DNA from: Rhodanobacter denitrificans
Lineage (GTDB): Bacteria > Pseudomonadota > Gammaproteobacteria > Xanthomonadales > Rhodanobacteraceae
Direction of reading: 5' to 3'
Assembly (NCBI GenBank): GCA_003241385.1
Contig: QFPO01000003.1
Coordinates: 636,720 to 700,719 of the forward strand
DNA length: 64,000 nt
The translations under genes were made by a program, and so were the position numbers. Every line of letters starts with the position of its first letter. The stretch's first letter is position 1. Under the pieces are notes generated by a model. It was given only the letters and a program-made list of their open reading frames with translations. It had not been told where the DNA came from and searched no databases. Shown piece after piece: positions 44,054 to 52,093 of the stretch.

Positions 44054-44226
44054 GGGCTATGCAGTCCGGTTGGAACCAGTCGGAGCGGTCCCTTTCCGCT
44101 GTTCCGACAAGCTTATTCGCGCGCGGTTATCGTTGTGTGAACCAACGCACAAGCCCGGCAGCCGGTGTCGGCAACCGACGCTGCGCGTCAGCTTTGGCCA
44201 TCCAAAAACGGCGCCCGCGGCGAGGG

Positions 44227-44496
44227 TCAGGCGTCGCCGGGACCGTCGAGGCCGATGGTGGGAATCGCCTGATCGGCCAGCATGACCGGGATGCCGTCCT
44301 CGATCCGGTACACGCGCGCCCGGTCCTCGGTGATCAGCGCCGCCTGCAGCGGCGTACGCCAGGGCTGGCCGTCGGCGAGCGTGGCCGTGCCGGCGGCGAT
44401 CGTACGGTTGAGCGCGTCGAGCTCGTCACGCCGCAGCGGGCGCAGCGGGGCCTGGCTGGCCGGGCAGCGCAGCAGGCTCAGTAAGCGTTGATCCAT
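44227..44496 (-). CDS. Trm112/UPF0434-like small protein
   Basis: This 89-residue protein opens MDQRLLSLLRCPASQAPLRP, the Trm112-family start. It continues with LDALNRTIAAGTATLADGQPW, RVYRIEDGIPVMLADQAI, the conserved DGIPVML block. Trm112 proteins activate methyltransferases or act in tRNA/protein modification; bacterial copies are poorly studied. Only one cysteine (residue 10) of the usual CPxC is present, so zinc binding is doubtful. It diverges from purE across 90 bases. Confidence 0.82.
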   Translation of the reverse strand: MDQRLLSLLRCPASQAPLRPLRRDELDALNRTIAAGTATLADGQPWRTPLQAALITEDRARVYRIEDGIPVMLADQAIPTIGLDGPGDA

Positions 44497-44543
44497 GGAT
44501 TCCAGATGCCGAAAACGGGCGCCTTGCGGCACCCGGTTGTGCT

Positions 44544-44549
44544 TACAAT
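44544..44549 (+). promoter_or_regulatory. Putative -10 box for purE-purK
   Basis: TACAAT followed by AGC lies 38 bases before the purE ATG, the third TACAATAGC in the window. TTGCGG upstream has too short a spacing (14 bases) to be a standard -35. Confidence 0.45.
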
Positions 44550-44586
44550 AGCCGTTTCGTGCGCATCGTGCGCGACGGGCAGCGCA

Positions 44587-45096
44587 ATGACCAAGAACAA
44601 GGCCGGGCCGGCACTGATCGGCGTCGTGATGGGATCCCGCTCGGACTGGGACACCCTGCGCCATGCCGTCGAGACGCTCGAACACCTCGAGATCGCGCAC
44701 GAGGTCCGCGTCGTCTCGGCCCATCGCACGCCGGACCTGCTGTTCTCCTACGCCGAGCAGGCGACCGGCCGCGGCCTGAAGGTCGTCATCGCCGGTGCCG
44801 GCGGCGCTGCCCATCTGCCCGGCATGCTTGCGGCCAAGACGCGCCTGCCGGTGCTCGGCGTGCCGGTGCAGTCGCATGCGCTCAACGGCATGGATTCGCT
44901 GCTCTCGATCGTGCAGATGCCGGCCGGTGTTCCGGTCGGCACGCTGGCGATCGGCCGCGCCGGCGCGGTCAACGCCGCGCTGCTCGCCGCGTCGATCCTC
45001 GCGCTCGACGATGCCGCGCTGGCCGGACGCCTCGATGCGTTCCGGCGCGAACAGACCCAGACCGTGCTGGCCAAGCCGGACCCGCGCGAAGACTGA
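44587..45096 (+). CDS. purE: N5-carboxyaminoimidazole ribonucleotide mutase
   Basis: This 169-residue class I PurE converts N5-CAIR to CAIR in purine synthesis. It shows VVMGSRSDWDTLRHAVETL, VVSAHRTPDLLFSYA, VIAGAGGAAHLPGMLAA and PVQSHALNGMDSLLSIVQMP, which include the substrate-binding Ser, Asp and His residues. The frame is open upstream, but ATG 44587 gives the usual family length and follows the -10 box. purK starts 2 bases after its stop, so the pair is one operon. Confidence 0.95.
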   Translation: MTKNKAGPALIGVVMGSRSDWDTLRHAVETLEHLEIAHEVRVVSAHRTPDLLFSYAEQATGRGLKVVIAGAGGAAHLPGMLAAKTRLPVLGVPVQSHALNGMDSLLSIVQMPAGVPVGTLAIGRAGAVNAALLAASILALDDAALAGRLDAFRREQTQTVLAKPDPRED

Positions 45097-45098
45097 AC

Positions 45099-46238
45099 AT
45101 GGCGACGATCGGCATCCTCGGCGGCGGACAGCTCGCCCGCATGCTCGTTCTGGCCGGCGCGCCACTCGGCCAGCGTTTCCGTGTCGTCGACAGTGCCGCC
45201 GATGCCTGCGCCGCGCAGATCGCGCCGCTGCTGCAGGCCGACTGGAACGACTTCGCGTCACTGCAGCCGTTCGCCGCCGAAAGCGATGTCGTCACGTTCG
45301 ATTTCGAGAACGTGCCGGCCGAGACCGCCGAATGGATCGCGGCGCGCACGCGCGTGTCCCCGAATCCGGCCGCACTCTCGACCGCTCAGGACCGCCTCGC
45401 CGAGAAGACCCTGTTCGGCCGGATCGGCCTGGACACGCCGACGTTCGCCGCGGTCGACAGTCGCGAGGACCTCGATCGCGCGGTCGCCGCGACCGGCCTG
45501 CCGGCCGTGCTGAAGACGCGCCGCCTCGGCTACGACGGCAAAGGTCAGTTCGTGCTGCGCGCGCCGGCTGATCTCGACGCGGCCTGGCAGGCGCTCGGCG
45601 GCGTGCCTTTGATCCTCGAGGCGTTCGTGCCGTTCGAGCGCGAGGTTTCGGTCGTCGCGGTGCGCTCGCGCAGCGGCGAGTTCCGCCACTACCCGCTGAC
45701 GCGCAACTGGCACGCCTCGGGCATCCTGTCGGCCAGCCTGGCGCCGCTGCGCGGCGACGAGGCGCTGGAGGCGCGCGCGGTCGCGCATGCGCGCAGGCTC
45801 GCCGAGCACCTGGACTACGTCGGCGTGTTCGCGCTCGAGCTGTTCGTGCACGGCGAGCGCCTGCTTGGCAACGAGATGGCGCCGCGCGTCCACAACTCCG
45901 GCCACTGGACGATCGAAGGCACCGCCTGCAGCCAGTTCGAGAATCACGTCCGCGCGATCCTCGGGCTGCCGCTCGGCGACACGCGCGCACTCGGCCACAG
46001 CGTGATGCTGAACTGGATCGGCACGCTGCCCGACGCCGATCCGGTCCTGCGCGAGCCGCTCGCGCACTGGCACGACTACGGCAAGAGCGCGCGCGCCGGC
46101 CGCAAGGTCGGCCACGCGACGATCTGCGGCGACGATCCGCACGAGCTGGCCGACCGCCTCGAGCGCATCGGCGCGGCGCTCGGCCGCGCCGACCAGGTCG
46201 CACCGGCCGTCGCCGCACTGCGCTCGCGCTTGCCCTGA
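45099..46238 (+). CDS. purK: 5-(carboxyamino)imidazole ribonucleotide synthase
   Basis: This 379-residue ATP-grasp enzyme makes N5-CAIR from AIR, bicarbonate and ATP. The N-terminal GILGGGQLARMLVLAG loop, VVTFDFENVP, the ATP-grasp segment LKTRRLGYDGKGQFVL and ILEAFVPFEREVSVV are characteristic. The metal-site block follows (LFVHGERLLGNEMAPRVHNSGHW). It directly follows purE, whose product depends on it. ATG 45099 begins 2 bases after the purE stop. Confidence 0.95.
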   Translation: MATIGILGGGQLARMLVLAGAPLGQRFRVVDSAADACAAQIAPLLQADWNDFASLQPFAAESDVVTFDFENVPAETAEWIAARTRVSPNPAALSTAQDRLAEKTLFGRIGLDTPTFAAVDSREDLDRAVAATGLPAVLKTRRLGYDGKGQFVLRAPADLDAAWQALGGVPLILEAFVPFEREVSVVAVRSRSGEFRHYPLTRNWHASGILSASLAPLRGDEALEARAVAHARRLAEHLDYVGVFALELFVHGERLLGNEMAPRVHNSGHWTIEGTACSQFENHVRAILGLPLGDTRALGHSVMLNWIGTLPDADPVLREPLAHWHDYGKSARAGRKVGHATICGDDPHELADRLERIGAALGRADQVAPAVAALRSRLP

Positions 46239-46350
46239 ACGGCCGGCCGGCGCTCCGGGAACGCTGGCCGCGCGACGCGAACCGCTTCATCATCGCCGCG
46301 GTGGCCGCCATCGTCGGCGACCGCGCGATCGACCCAGCCTGGAACTGCTC

Positions 46351-47943
46351 ATGCGCGAAGCGCTCGACGTCATCCTGATCGGCGCCGGCCACAACGGCCT
46401 GGTCTGCGCGGCCTATCTGGCCAAGGCCGGACTGAAGGTGCTGGTGCTCGAGAACCGCGACGTGGTCGGCGGCGCGGCGGTCACCGAGGAATTCCATCCG
46501 GGCTTTCGCAACTCGGTCGCCGCGTACACGGTCTCGCTGCTGCAGCCCAAGGTCATCGCCGATCTCGATCTCGCCGCCCACGGCCTGCGCGTCGTGCGGC
46601 GCCGGCTCGGCAATTTCCTGCCGCTGCCGGACGGCCGCTATCTGAAGGTCGGCGCCGGCATCACGCAGGCCGAGGTCGCGAGGTTCTCGCGCCGCGACGC
46701 CGAGCGCCTGCCCGAATACGAGCGCCGCCTCGACGCGATGGCCGACGTGCTGCGCGCGCTGGCGCTCGAGCCGCCGCCGAACGTCACCGACGGCGGCTGG
46801 TGGAAGGCCCTGCCGGAGCTGCTGCGTGCCGGCCGGCTCGGCCGGCGCCTGCATACGCTCGATGAGACGCTGCGCCAGGAGCTGCTCGACCTGTTCACGA
46901 TCTCGGCGGCCGAGTATCTGGACCGCTGGTTCGAGAGCGAGCCGATTAAGGCCGTGTTCGGCTTCGACGGCGTCGTCGGCAATTACGCCAGTCCGTACAC
47001 GCCCGGCAGCGCCTACGTGCTGCTGCACCACGTCTTCGGCGAGGCCGACGGCGTCAAGGGCGCCTGGGGTCACGCGATCGGCGGCATGGGCGCGATCACG
47101 CAGGCGATGGCGAAGGCGGCGACCGCCGCCGGCGCCGAGATCCGCACCGGCTGCGGCGTGCGCGAGGTCATCGTTGAGGACGGCCGCGCGGTCGGCGTGG
47201 TCACGACCGGCAGCGACGTGCTGCGCGCGCGTGCCGTCGTCGCCAACGTCAATCCGAAGCTGCTCTACGAACGGTTGATCGCACCGGACCGGGTGCCGGC
47301 GCCGACGCGCGAGCGCATGGCGCACTGGCGCTGCGGCTCGGGCACGTTCCGCATGAACGTCGCGCTCGAGCGCCTGCCGGAGTTCACGGCCCTGCCCGGC
47401 GCCGGCGACCATCTGACCGCCGGCATCATCCTCGCGCCGAGCCTGGCCTACATGGACCGCGCGTATCGCGATGCGCTCGAACACGGCTGGTCGCGCGAGC
47501 CGATCGTCGAGATGCTGATCCCGTCCACGCTCGACGACAGCCTGGCGCCGCCGGGCCGCCACGTCGCGAGCCTGTTCTGCCAGCACGTCGCGCCGGTGCT
47601 GCCGGACGGGCGCTCCTGGGACGATCACCGCGAGGCCGTGGCCGACCGGATGATCGCCACGGCCGAGCGCTACGCGCCGGGCTTCGCAGCGTCGGTGCTC
47701 GGCCGCCAGATCAAGAGCCCGCTCGACCTCGAACGCGATTTCGGCCTGATCGGCGGCGACATCTTCCACGGCGCGCTGTCGCTCAACCAGTTGTTCAGCG
47801 CACGCCCGATGCTCGGACAGGCTGGCTATCGCGGCGCGCTGCCGGGCCTGTATCTGTGCGGCGCCGGCACGCACCCGGGCGGCGGCGTCACCGGCGCGCC
47901 CGGCCACAACGCGGCGCGCGTGATCGTGGCGGACCTGCGCTGA
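46351..47943 (+). CDS. FAD-dependent oxidoreductase, phytoene desaturase-like (PYROXD2 type)
   Basis: This 530-residue flavoprotein has the N-terminal dinucleotide fold VILIGAGHNGLVCAAYLAKAG, then VVGGAAVTEEFHPGF and a C-terminal FAD block GLYLCGAGTHPGGGVTGAPG. The overall pattern fits the PYROXD2-like branch of the phytoene-desaturase family rather than true carotenoid desaturases; no carotenoid genes are adjacent. The electron acceptor and substrate are unknown. It follows purK after a 112-base gap. A GC-rich 6-bp hairpin at 47947-47962 follows its stop. Confidence 0.85.
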   Translation: MREALDVILIGAGHNGLVCAAYLAKAGLKVLVLENRDVVGGAAVTEEFHPGFRNSVAAYTVSLLQPKVIADLDLAAHGLRVVRRRLGNFLPLPDGRYLKVGAGITQAEVARFSRRDAERLPEYERRLDAMADVLRALALEPPPNVTDGGWWKALPELLRAGRLGRRLHTLDETLRQELLDLFTISAAEYLDRWFESEPIKAVFGFDGVVGNYASPYTPGSAYVLLHHVFGEADGVKGAWGHAIGGMGAITQAMAKAATAAGAEIRTGCGVREVIVEDGRAVGVVTTGSDVLRARAVVANVNPKLLYERLIAPDRVPAPTRERMAHWRCGSGTFRMNVALERLPEFTALPGAGDHLTAGIILAPSLAYMDRAYRDALEHGWSREPIVEMLIPSTLDDSLAPPGRHVASLFCQHVAPVLPDGRSWDDHREAVADRMIATAERYAPGFAASVLGRQIKSPLDLERDFGLIGGDIFHGALSLNQLFSARPMLGQAGYRGALPGLYLCGAGTHPGGGVTGAPGHNAARVIVADLR

Positions 47944-48004
47944 GGCGCGGCCGCACGGCCGCTGAACGGCGCTCGGGACCGGCCCGGCATCCGGCGTCTT
48001 AATC

Positions 48005-48021
48005 GTATAAATCATTTATAC
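48005..48021 (+). promoter_or_regulatory. Palindromic operator GTATAAA-TCA-TTTATAC with overlapping -10 box
   Basis: A perfect 7-3-7 palindrome lies 28 bases before the GTG (40 before the ATG) of the alpha/beta hydrolase. Its right arm overlaps TATACT (48017-48022), a strong -10 hexamer, so a bound protein would block transcription. The same core occurs at 55148-55166 in front of the RHH-like regulator gene. AT-rich 17-mers are very rare in this DNA. Confidence 0.75.
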
Positions 48022-48061
48022 TGATCGGCCGCGCGCCGCGCATCCGACCGTGTCCGAGCCG

Positions 48062-49156
48062 ATGAACCTGCCCCGCCGCCGCGCGTCGTTGCGCGCGAGC
48101 CTCGCCGCCGCCGCGGCGGCCGCCGTCGCGCTGCTGACGCTGCCGGCGCTGATCGGCGCGCGCGTGCTGACGCCGGCGGCCGATCCGGCAATCGAAGCCG
48201 CGGACGTCGCCGCCTACACAGCGACCGACCTGGAATGGATCGACACCACACGCGATCGCCGGATCCCGGCGCGGCTGTTCTGGCCGGCGTCGGCCGATCG
48301 CGGCGCGCCGGTCGCGTTGATCGTGTTCTCGCCGGGCATCGGCAGCTCGCGCGACGGCTATACGCATCTGGGCCGCTACTGGGCGCGCCACGGCATCGCC
48401 AGCCTGCACCTGCAGCACGTCGGCAGCGATCGCTCGCTCTGGCACGGCGACCCGCTCGGCGTGCTGGCGCGTCTGCGTTCAGCGGCCGGTGCCGCCGAGG
48501 CCGTCGCACGCACCGGCGATCTGCGCTACGCACTCGATCGCCTGCTGGCGAGCCGCTACGGCCCGCGCATCGCGCGCGACGCGATCGTCGCGGCGGGCCA
48601 CTCCTACGGCGCGAACACGACCCTGCTCGCGATCGGTGCGGCCGTGCCGGGCGTCGAGAACGCCGCGGCGCTGCGCGACCCACGCATCGAGGCGGCGATC
48701 CTGATCTCGGCGCCGCCGTTCTACGGCGCGAAGGATTTGGCGCCGATCCTCTCGGGCATCGCGATCCCGACCCTGCACGTCACGACGCGCGAGGACGTCA
48801 TCCGCATACCCGGTTTCGTATCGGGGCCGGACGACCGCCTCAGGGTGTTCGCCGCGACCGGCAGCGCGTTCAAGGCGCTGGCGGTGTACGCGCACGGCAG
48901 CCATACCGTGTTCACCGATCGGCGCTACTTCGACACCGCCGAGGTCGCCGACGCGGTCAGGCAGGCGACGCAGACGCTGTCGACCGCGTTCGTCGACCGG
49001 ATCCGCAGCGGGCGCGACGATGCGCTCGACGACTGGGCGCAGACGCATCGTCCGCTGCTCGATCGCTACGTCCTCGATCGACACCTCGCGACGAACCGCG
49101 CACTGGCGGGTGCCGCCACGGCACCGTCCAGCGCCGACGCGTTCGCGCTGCACTGA
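48062..49156 (+). CDS. Exported alpha/beta hydrolase (dienelactone-hydrolase/PAF-AH-like)
   Basis: This 364-residue protein starts at the ATG; a GTG at 48050 would add 4 residues. An arginine-rich n-region RRRASLRAS before a hydrophobic stretch could be a Tat or Sec signal. The mature part is an alpha/beta-hydrolase with VFSPGIGSSRDGYTHLG and the nucleophile elbow VAAGHSYGANTTLLA near residue 180. Later acidic and His positions include a YAHGSHTVFTD block. The substrate is unknown. The promoter carries a perfect palindrome identical in arms to one at the RHH-like regulator gene, so it is probably under that regulator. Confidence 0.8.
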   Translation: MNLPRRRASLRASLAAAAAAAVALLTLPALIGARVLTPAADPAIEAADVAAYTATDLEWIDTTRDRRIPARLFWPASADRGAPVALIVFSPGIGSSRDGYTHLGRYWARHGIASLHLQHVGSDRSLWHGDPLGVLARLRSAAGAAEAVARTGDLRYALDRLLASRYGPRIARDAIVAAGHSYGANTTLLAIGAAVPGVENAAALRDPRIEAAILISAPPFYGAKDLAPILSGIAIPTLHVTTREDVIRIPGFVSGPDDRLRVFAATGSAFKALAVYAHGSHTVFTDRRYFDTAEVADAVRQATQTLSTAFVDRIRSGRDDALDDWAQTHRPLLDRYVLDRHLATNRALAGAATAPSSADAFALH

Positions 49157-49698
49157 ATCGATCGGGTCGCATTATCTCGCTCGACCGATGCGCGTCAGGC
49201 GCACGTCAAGCGGGAAGCGATGTGCATCGGTGATCTGCGGCCTTGCCGGCGCAACGCAGGCACGCATGCTCGGAAAACCAAGGCGCAACACCACGTGGCG
49301 CCGATTCGCACGTCGTCGCGTCGCTGGTTCGAAGCGTCGGTCGAAGGCGATCGTACCGGCCGCACGAACGATCGCGCCCTGCCTGCGTGCGAGCAGCCGC
49401 ACCGTCACTGCGAACGCACTACATCTCGAATCGACGACCGGCTGAGTCGAGCGCCGCGCCATACGCAAGCGGGCGTTGCAGCGCGTGCTCCGATCGGATC
49501 ACGCAGCCAGCATCGACGTCGAACAACGTCTTGGGGAAACACGCGCGCGCAGGCGGCGCAGCTCTCGCGCCGGCGGGCGCGAAACGCATGGGAATCGGAG
49601 AGGAGAAACGAAAAGCGCCTCGAACGAGGCGCCTGGCGATGCGTGGCGTCGCCTGAAGCGGACGCGGCGACCGTAGCCGCCGCATCCGAACGAGGGCT
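49157..49698. other. 542-base non-coding gap upstream of the HU 3' end
   Basis: The gap between the hydrolase and HU genes is somewhat less GC-rich. It holds only short frames whose products are arginine-rich and featureless. No tRNA-like fold or repeat was recognised. The only supported element is the HU terminator at 49611-49632. Confidence 0.6.
49611..49632 (-). terminator. Rho-independent terminator of the HU gene
   Basis: Read on the minus strand, GCGCCTCG-TT-CGAGGCGC (49632-49615) forms a stem followed at once by TTTTCGTTTC. It lies 67 bases past the HU stop. This is one of two classical U-tract terminators recognised in the window. Confidence 0.8.
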
Positions 49699-50082
49699 TC
49701 AGGCCGCGGCGTCCTTGAGCTTCTTGAGCGGACGCACCTTGATCTTGACGCTGGCCGGCTTGGCCGCGAACCACTGCTCTTCCTTGGTGAACGGGTTGAT
49801 GCCCTTGCGCTTCGGCTTGGCTGCCACCTTCACGGCCGTGATCTTGAGCAGACCCGGCAGCGTGAACGAGCCGACGCCCTTCTTGCTGACCGAACCGGCG
49901 ACCGCCGATTCGAGGCTGGCGAGCACGGCGCGGACGTCCTTCGGGGCCACACCGGTCGATTCGGCCAGGTGAGCCACCAGGCCCGACTTGCCGAGGGCTT
50001 CCTTGATCGGCTTGTTGGCGGCCGGGGCCTTGGCGGCGGCCGACTTCTGCGGGGCGGTCTTCTTCGCGGACTTCTTGATCAT
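49699..50082 (-). CDS. HU/IHF family DNA-binding protein with Lys-rich N-terminal extension
   Basis: This 127-residue protein has about 25 residues of lysine/alanine-rich sequence before the HU domain. That domain shows LVAHLAESTGVAPKDVRAVLASLESAVAGSV, GSFTLPGLLKI and the arm region KPKRKGINPFTKEEQW. HU bends DNA and organises the nucleoid. The arm has GINPFTKE in place of the more usual GRNPQTGE. The promoter at 50136-50164 and the terminator at 49611-49632 make it a single-gene unit, consistent with high expression. Confidence 0.88.
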   Translation of the reverse strand: MIKKSAKKTAPQKSAAAKAPAANKPIKEALGKSGLVAHLAESTGVAPKDVRAVLASLESAVAGSVSKKGVGSFTLPGLLKITAVKVAAKPKRKGINPFTKEEQWFAAKPASVKIKVRPLKKLKDAAA

Positions 50083-50135
50083 CGATGTCGCTCCAGTATC
50101 GGGGTTTGGTTGCGGGTCACGGCTTCGGAGTGCGC

Positions 50136-50164
50136 ACTGTAGGACAAGCCAAAGGCGCCGCCAA
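50136..50164 (-). promoter_or_regulatory. Sigma-70-type promoter of the HU gene
   Basis: On the minus strand TTGGCG (50164-50159) and TACAGT (50141-50136) are spaced by exactly 17 bases, 54 bases before the HU start codon. This is the best -35/-10 pair seen in the window. Confidence 0.65.
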
Positions 50165-50335
50165 GCGGATTACACCACGCTGCAATGCGCCATCCCCGCG
50201 CCGCGGCGGCGTTCGCCGCCGCCGTGCGCATCCCCATGCCGCCCCGCACCGCGATCGCGACGGCACGGCCTGCGGTACCGACGGCCTATGAACGAGCCGT
50301 CCTGGGCCGGCACGCACCGGATGCTTTCTGGCCGC

Positions 50336-51265
50336 TCACCGGCCGGTCGCGCTCGGCGGCATCGCGGCGGCAGCCGCCGAAGGATCTGCCAGCACGGTCT
50401 GCAGCAGCTGCCGATCCTGCTCGGCGCCGAGCGTGTCGATGGTCGCGGCGAGCGCGCGAAACGGGCCGGTCCGACGGCGCAGACCGGCGAGCAGCGTCGC
50501 GAGCTCGCGTCGGGCCGCGCCGTCGGGCAGCTGCTTGCGCAGCGTCTTCAGCGCGGTCCACTGCATGCGCAGACGACGCAACCGGCGGCGCCAGCGGTGG
50601 CGTCGCTCGGAGCCGGGATCGGCGCGCCGCGCGCGTTCGCCGGCGCGCTCGGCGCGCCGCTGGCTGCGTGCGAGCGCATGCTCGAGGTCGCCCGCGTCGA
50701 GCCGCGCCCACGGCAGGCGCTCGACGATCCGGCCGATCCGCGCGACCTCGGCGCGACGCGCGGCGAAGCCCGGGTCGTGCACGCGGGCCCGCGCGAGCGC
50801 ACTGCGGCGTTCGGCCAGCAACCGGCGCCGCAGCGCCGCACGGCTGCGGCGTTCGTCGTCGTCGGCCGCCTCGCGCAGATGCCGGCCGGCCAGGTCGACC
50901 AGAACCTGCGCATCGCGCAGATCGGAGAGGCCGTCGGCCAGCTGCGCGAGCGCGGCGTCGGCCGCCGCGGCACGCCGGCCCAGACGCGCCTGTCCGAGCT
51001 GCAGGATCGCGCGCAGACGGCGGATCGCCTTGCGCGCTTCGTGGACGCCGCGATGCGGCGCCGCGCGCTCGGCCAGTGCATCGGTGAGCGCGACGAGGTC
51101 GTGCGCGGCAATCGCGTACAGGCCCGCGCCGAGGCCGGCCGCCGCGTCGGCATGCACGGCCCGCGCGGCCGCGTCGCGGCCACGCAGCGGCCTCGCCGCG
51201 GTGCGCCCGGAGGCGTCCGATGGCGGGGTCGCACCCGGCACGGGCGGAGCGGAAACAGCGGGCAT
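50336..51265 (-). CDS. CHAD domain protein
   Basis: This 309-residue, highly basic helical protein carries the CHAD motif VHEARKAIRRLRAILQLG near residues 72-90, with the conserved His and basic cluster. More basic helices follow (RRWRRRLRRLRMQWTALKTLRKQL). CHAD proteins bind inorganic polyphosphate. No CYTH triphosphatase domain is fused. It lies 63 bases downstream of the LytTR regulator gene in the same direction, so it may be the last gene of the serine hydrolase-kinase-regulator unit. The ATG at 51265 fits the family start. Confidence 0.8.
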   Translation of the reverse strand: MPAVSAPPVPGATPPSDASGRTAARPLRGRDAAARAVHADAAAGLGAGLYAIAAHDLVALTDALAERAAPHRGVHEARKAIRRLRAILQLGQARLGRRAAAADAALAQLADGLSDLRDAQVLVDLAGRHLREAADDDERRSRAALRRRLLAERRSALARARVHDPGFAARRAEVARIGRIVERLPWARLDAGDLEHALARSQRRAERAGERARRADPGSERRHRWRRRLRRLRMQWTALKTLRKQLPDGAARRELATLLAGLRRRTGPFRALAATIDTLGAEQDRQLLQTVLADPSAAAAAMPPSATGR

Positions 51266-51328
51266 CGACGGTCTCGCGGCCTCGATCGCGGCAAGGCTAA
51301 CCGAGCGGCGTGAGAAAACCGTTACGCA

Positions 51329-52093
51329 TTACATGCCGCGAAAACGATGCACGAAGGCGGCGCTGACCGGCAGCGTCTCGGCACGTCCCTTGAGCCGCAG
51401 CACCGCGCGGCCGAGCTCGTCCTTGCGCAGCCGTTCGATCGCGGCGACGCGGACGACGACGCCGCGATGCACCTGCCAGAACAGATCCGGATCGAGCCCG
51501 GCCAGCAGCTCCTTCAGCGGCGTGCGGATCACCGCCTCGTCGCTGCTGGTGACGACGCGCACGTATTTGTCCTGAGCCTGGAAATAGACGACTTCGTCGA
51601 TGCCGATCATGCGCACGCTGTCGCCGGCACTGGCGCTGATCCAGCGGATCAGACGCTCGCCTTGAGGCCGCAGCCGCGCCTCCAGCGCGTCGAGCGGGTC
51701 GGCCGCCGCGGCGGCGTCCGGCCGGGCAAGACGCGCGCGCAGCCGCTCGACCGTGCGGCGCAGCCGCGCGGGCTGGATCGGCTTGAGCAGATAGTCGGCG
51801 GCATCGGCCTCGAACGCGCGCACCGCGTACTCGTCGTAGGCGGTCGTGAACACGACCAGGCCGCCGCCGGCGACGACCGCGCGTGCGACGTCCAGACCGC
51901 CGACGCCGGGCATGCGGATGTCGAGGAAGGCGACCTGCGGGCGCCGTTCCGCCGCGATCAGCAACGCCGACGGCCCATCCTCGCAGGCACCGACCACCTC
52001 GAGCTCGGGCCATTGCTCGGCGAGCAGGTCGAGCAGCGCCGCGCGCTGCGGCGCCTCGTCCTCGGCGATCAGCGCGGTGACCGGCGCGCTCAC
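51329..52093 (-). CDS. LytTR-family response regulator
   Basis: This 254-residue protein has a receiver domain (LIAEDEAPQR, phospho-acceptor Asp58 in VAFLDIRMPG, Lys in YLLKPIQP). A C-terminal LytTR DNA-binding domain follows near residues 150-252 (MIGIDEVVYFQAQDKYVRVVTS, LFWQVHRGVVVRVAAIERL). LytTR regulators bind direct repeats and often control envelope or virulence genes. The start is GTG 52093, overlapping the kinase stop as GTGA, so kinase and regulator are translationally coupled. Confidence 0.9.
   Translation of the reverse strand: MSAPVTALIAEDEAPQRAALLDLLAEQWPELEVVGACEDGPSALLIAAERRPQVAFLDIRMPGVGGLDVARAVVAGGGLVVFTTAYDEYAVRAFEADAADYLLKPIQPARLRRTVERLRARLARPDAAAAADPLDALEARLRPQGERLIRWISASAGDSVRMIGIDEVVYFQAQDKYVRVVTSSDEAVIRTPLKELLAGLDPDLFWQVHRGVVVRVAAIERLRKDELGRAVLRLKGRAETLPVSAAFVHRFRGM

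Noticed and set aside
41693..44140. 815-codon plus-strand frame over the DUF1631 gene
   Set aside because: It is exactly antisense to the recognised DUF1631 coding sequence, with no ribosome-binding site and no domain.
44133..44152. TTGTG-N10-CACAA inverted repeat in the DUF1631 upstream region
   Set aside because: Five-base arms with a 10-base spacer can arise by chance, and no second copy was noticed.
45292..48015. 907-codon minus-strand frame over purK and the flavoprotein gene
   Set aside because: The opposite strand encodes purK and a clear FAD enzyme; the antisense product is low-complexity.
49172..49468. 98-codon minus-strand frame in the gap before HU
   Set aside because: Arginine-rich, no hydrophobic or helical pattern, no ribosome-binding site; not supported as a gene.
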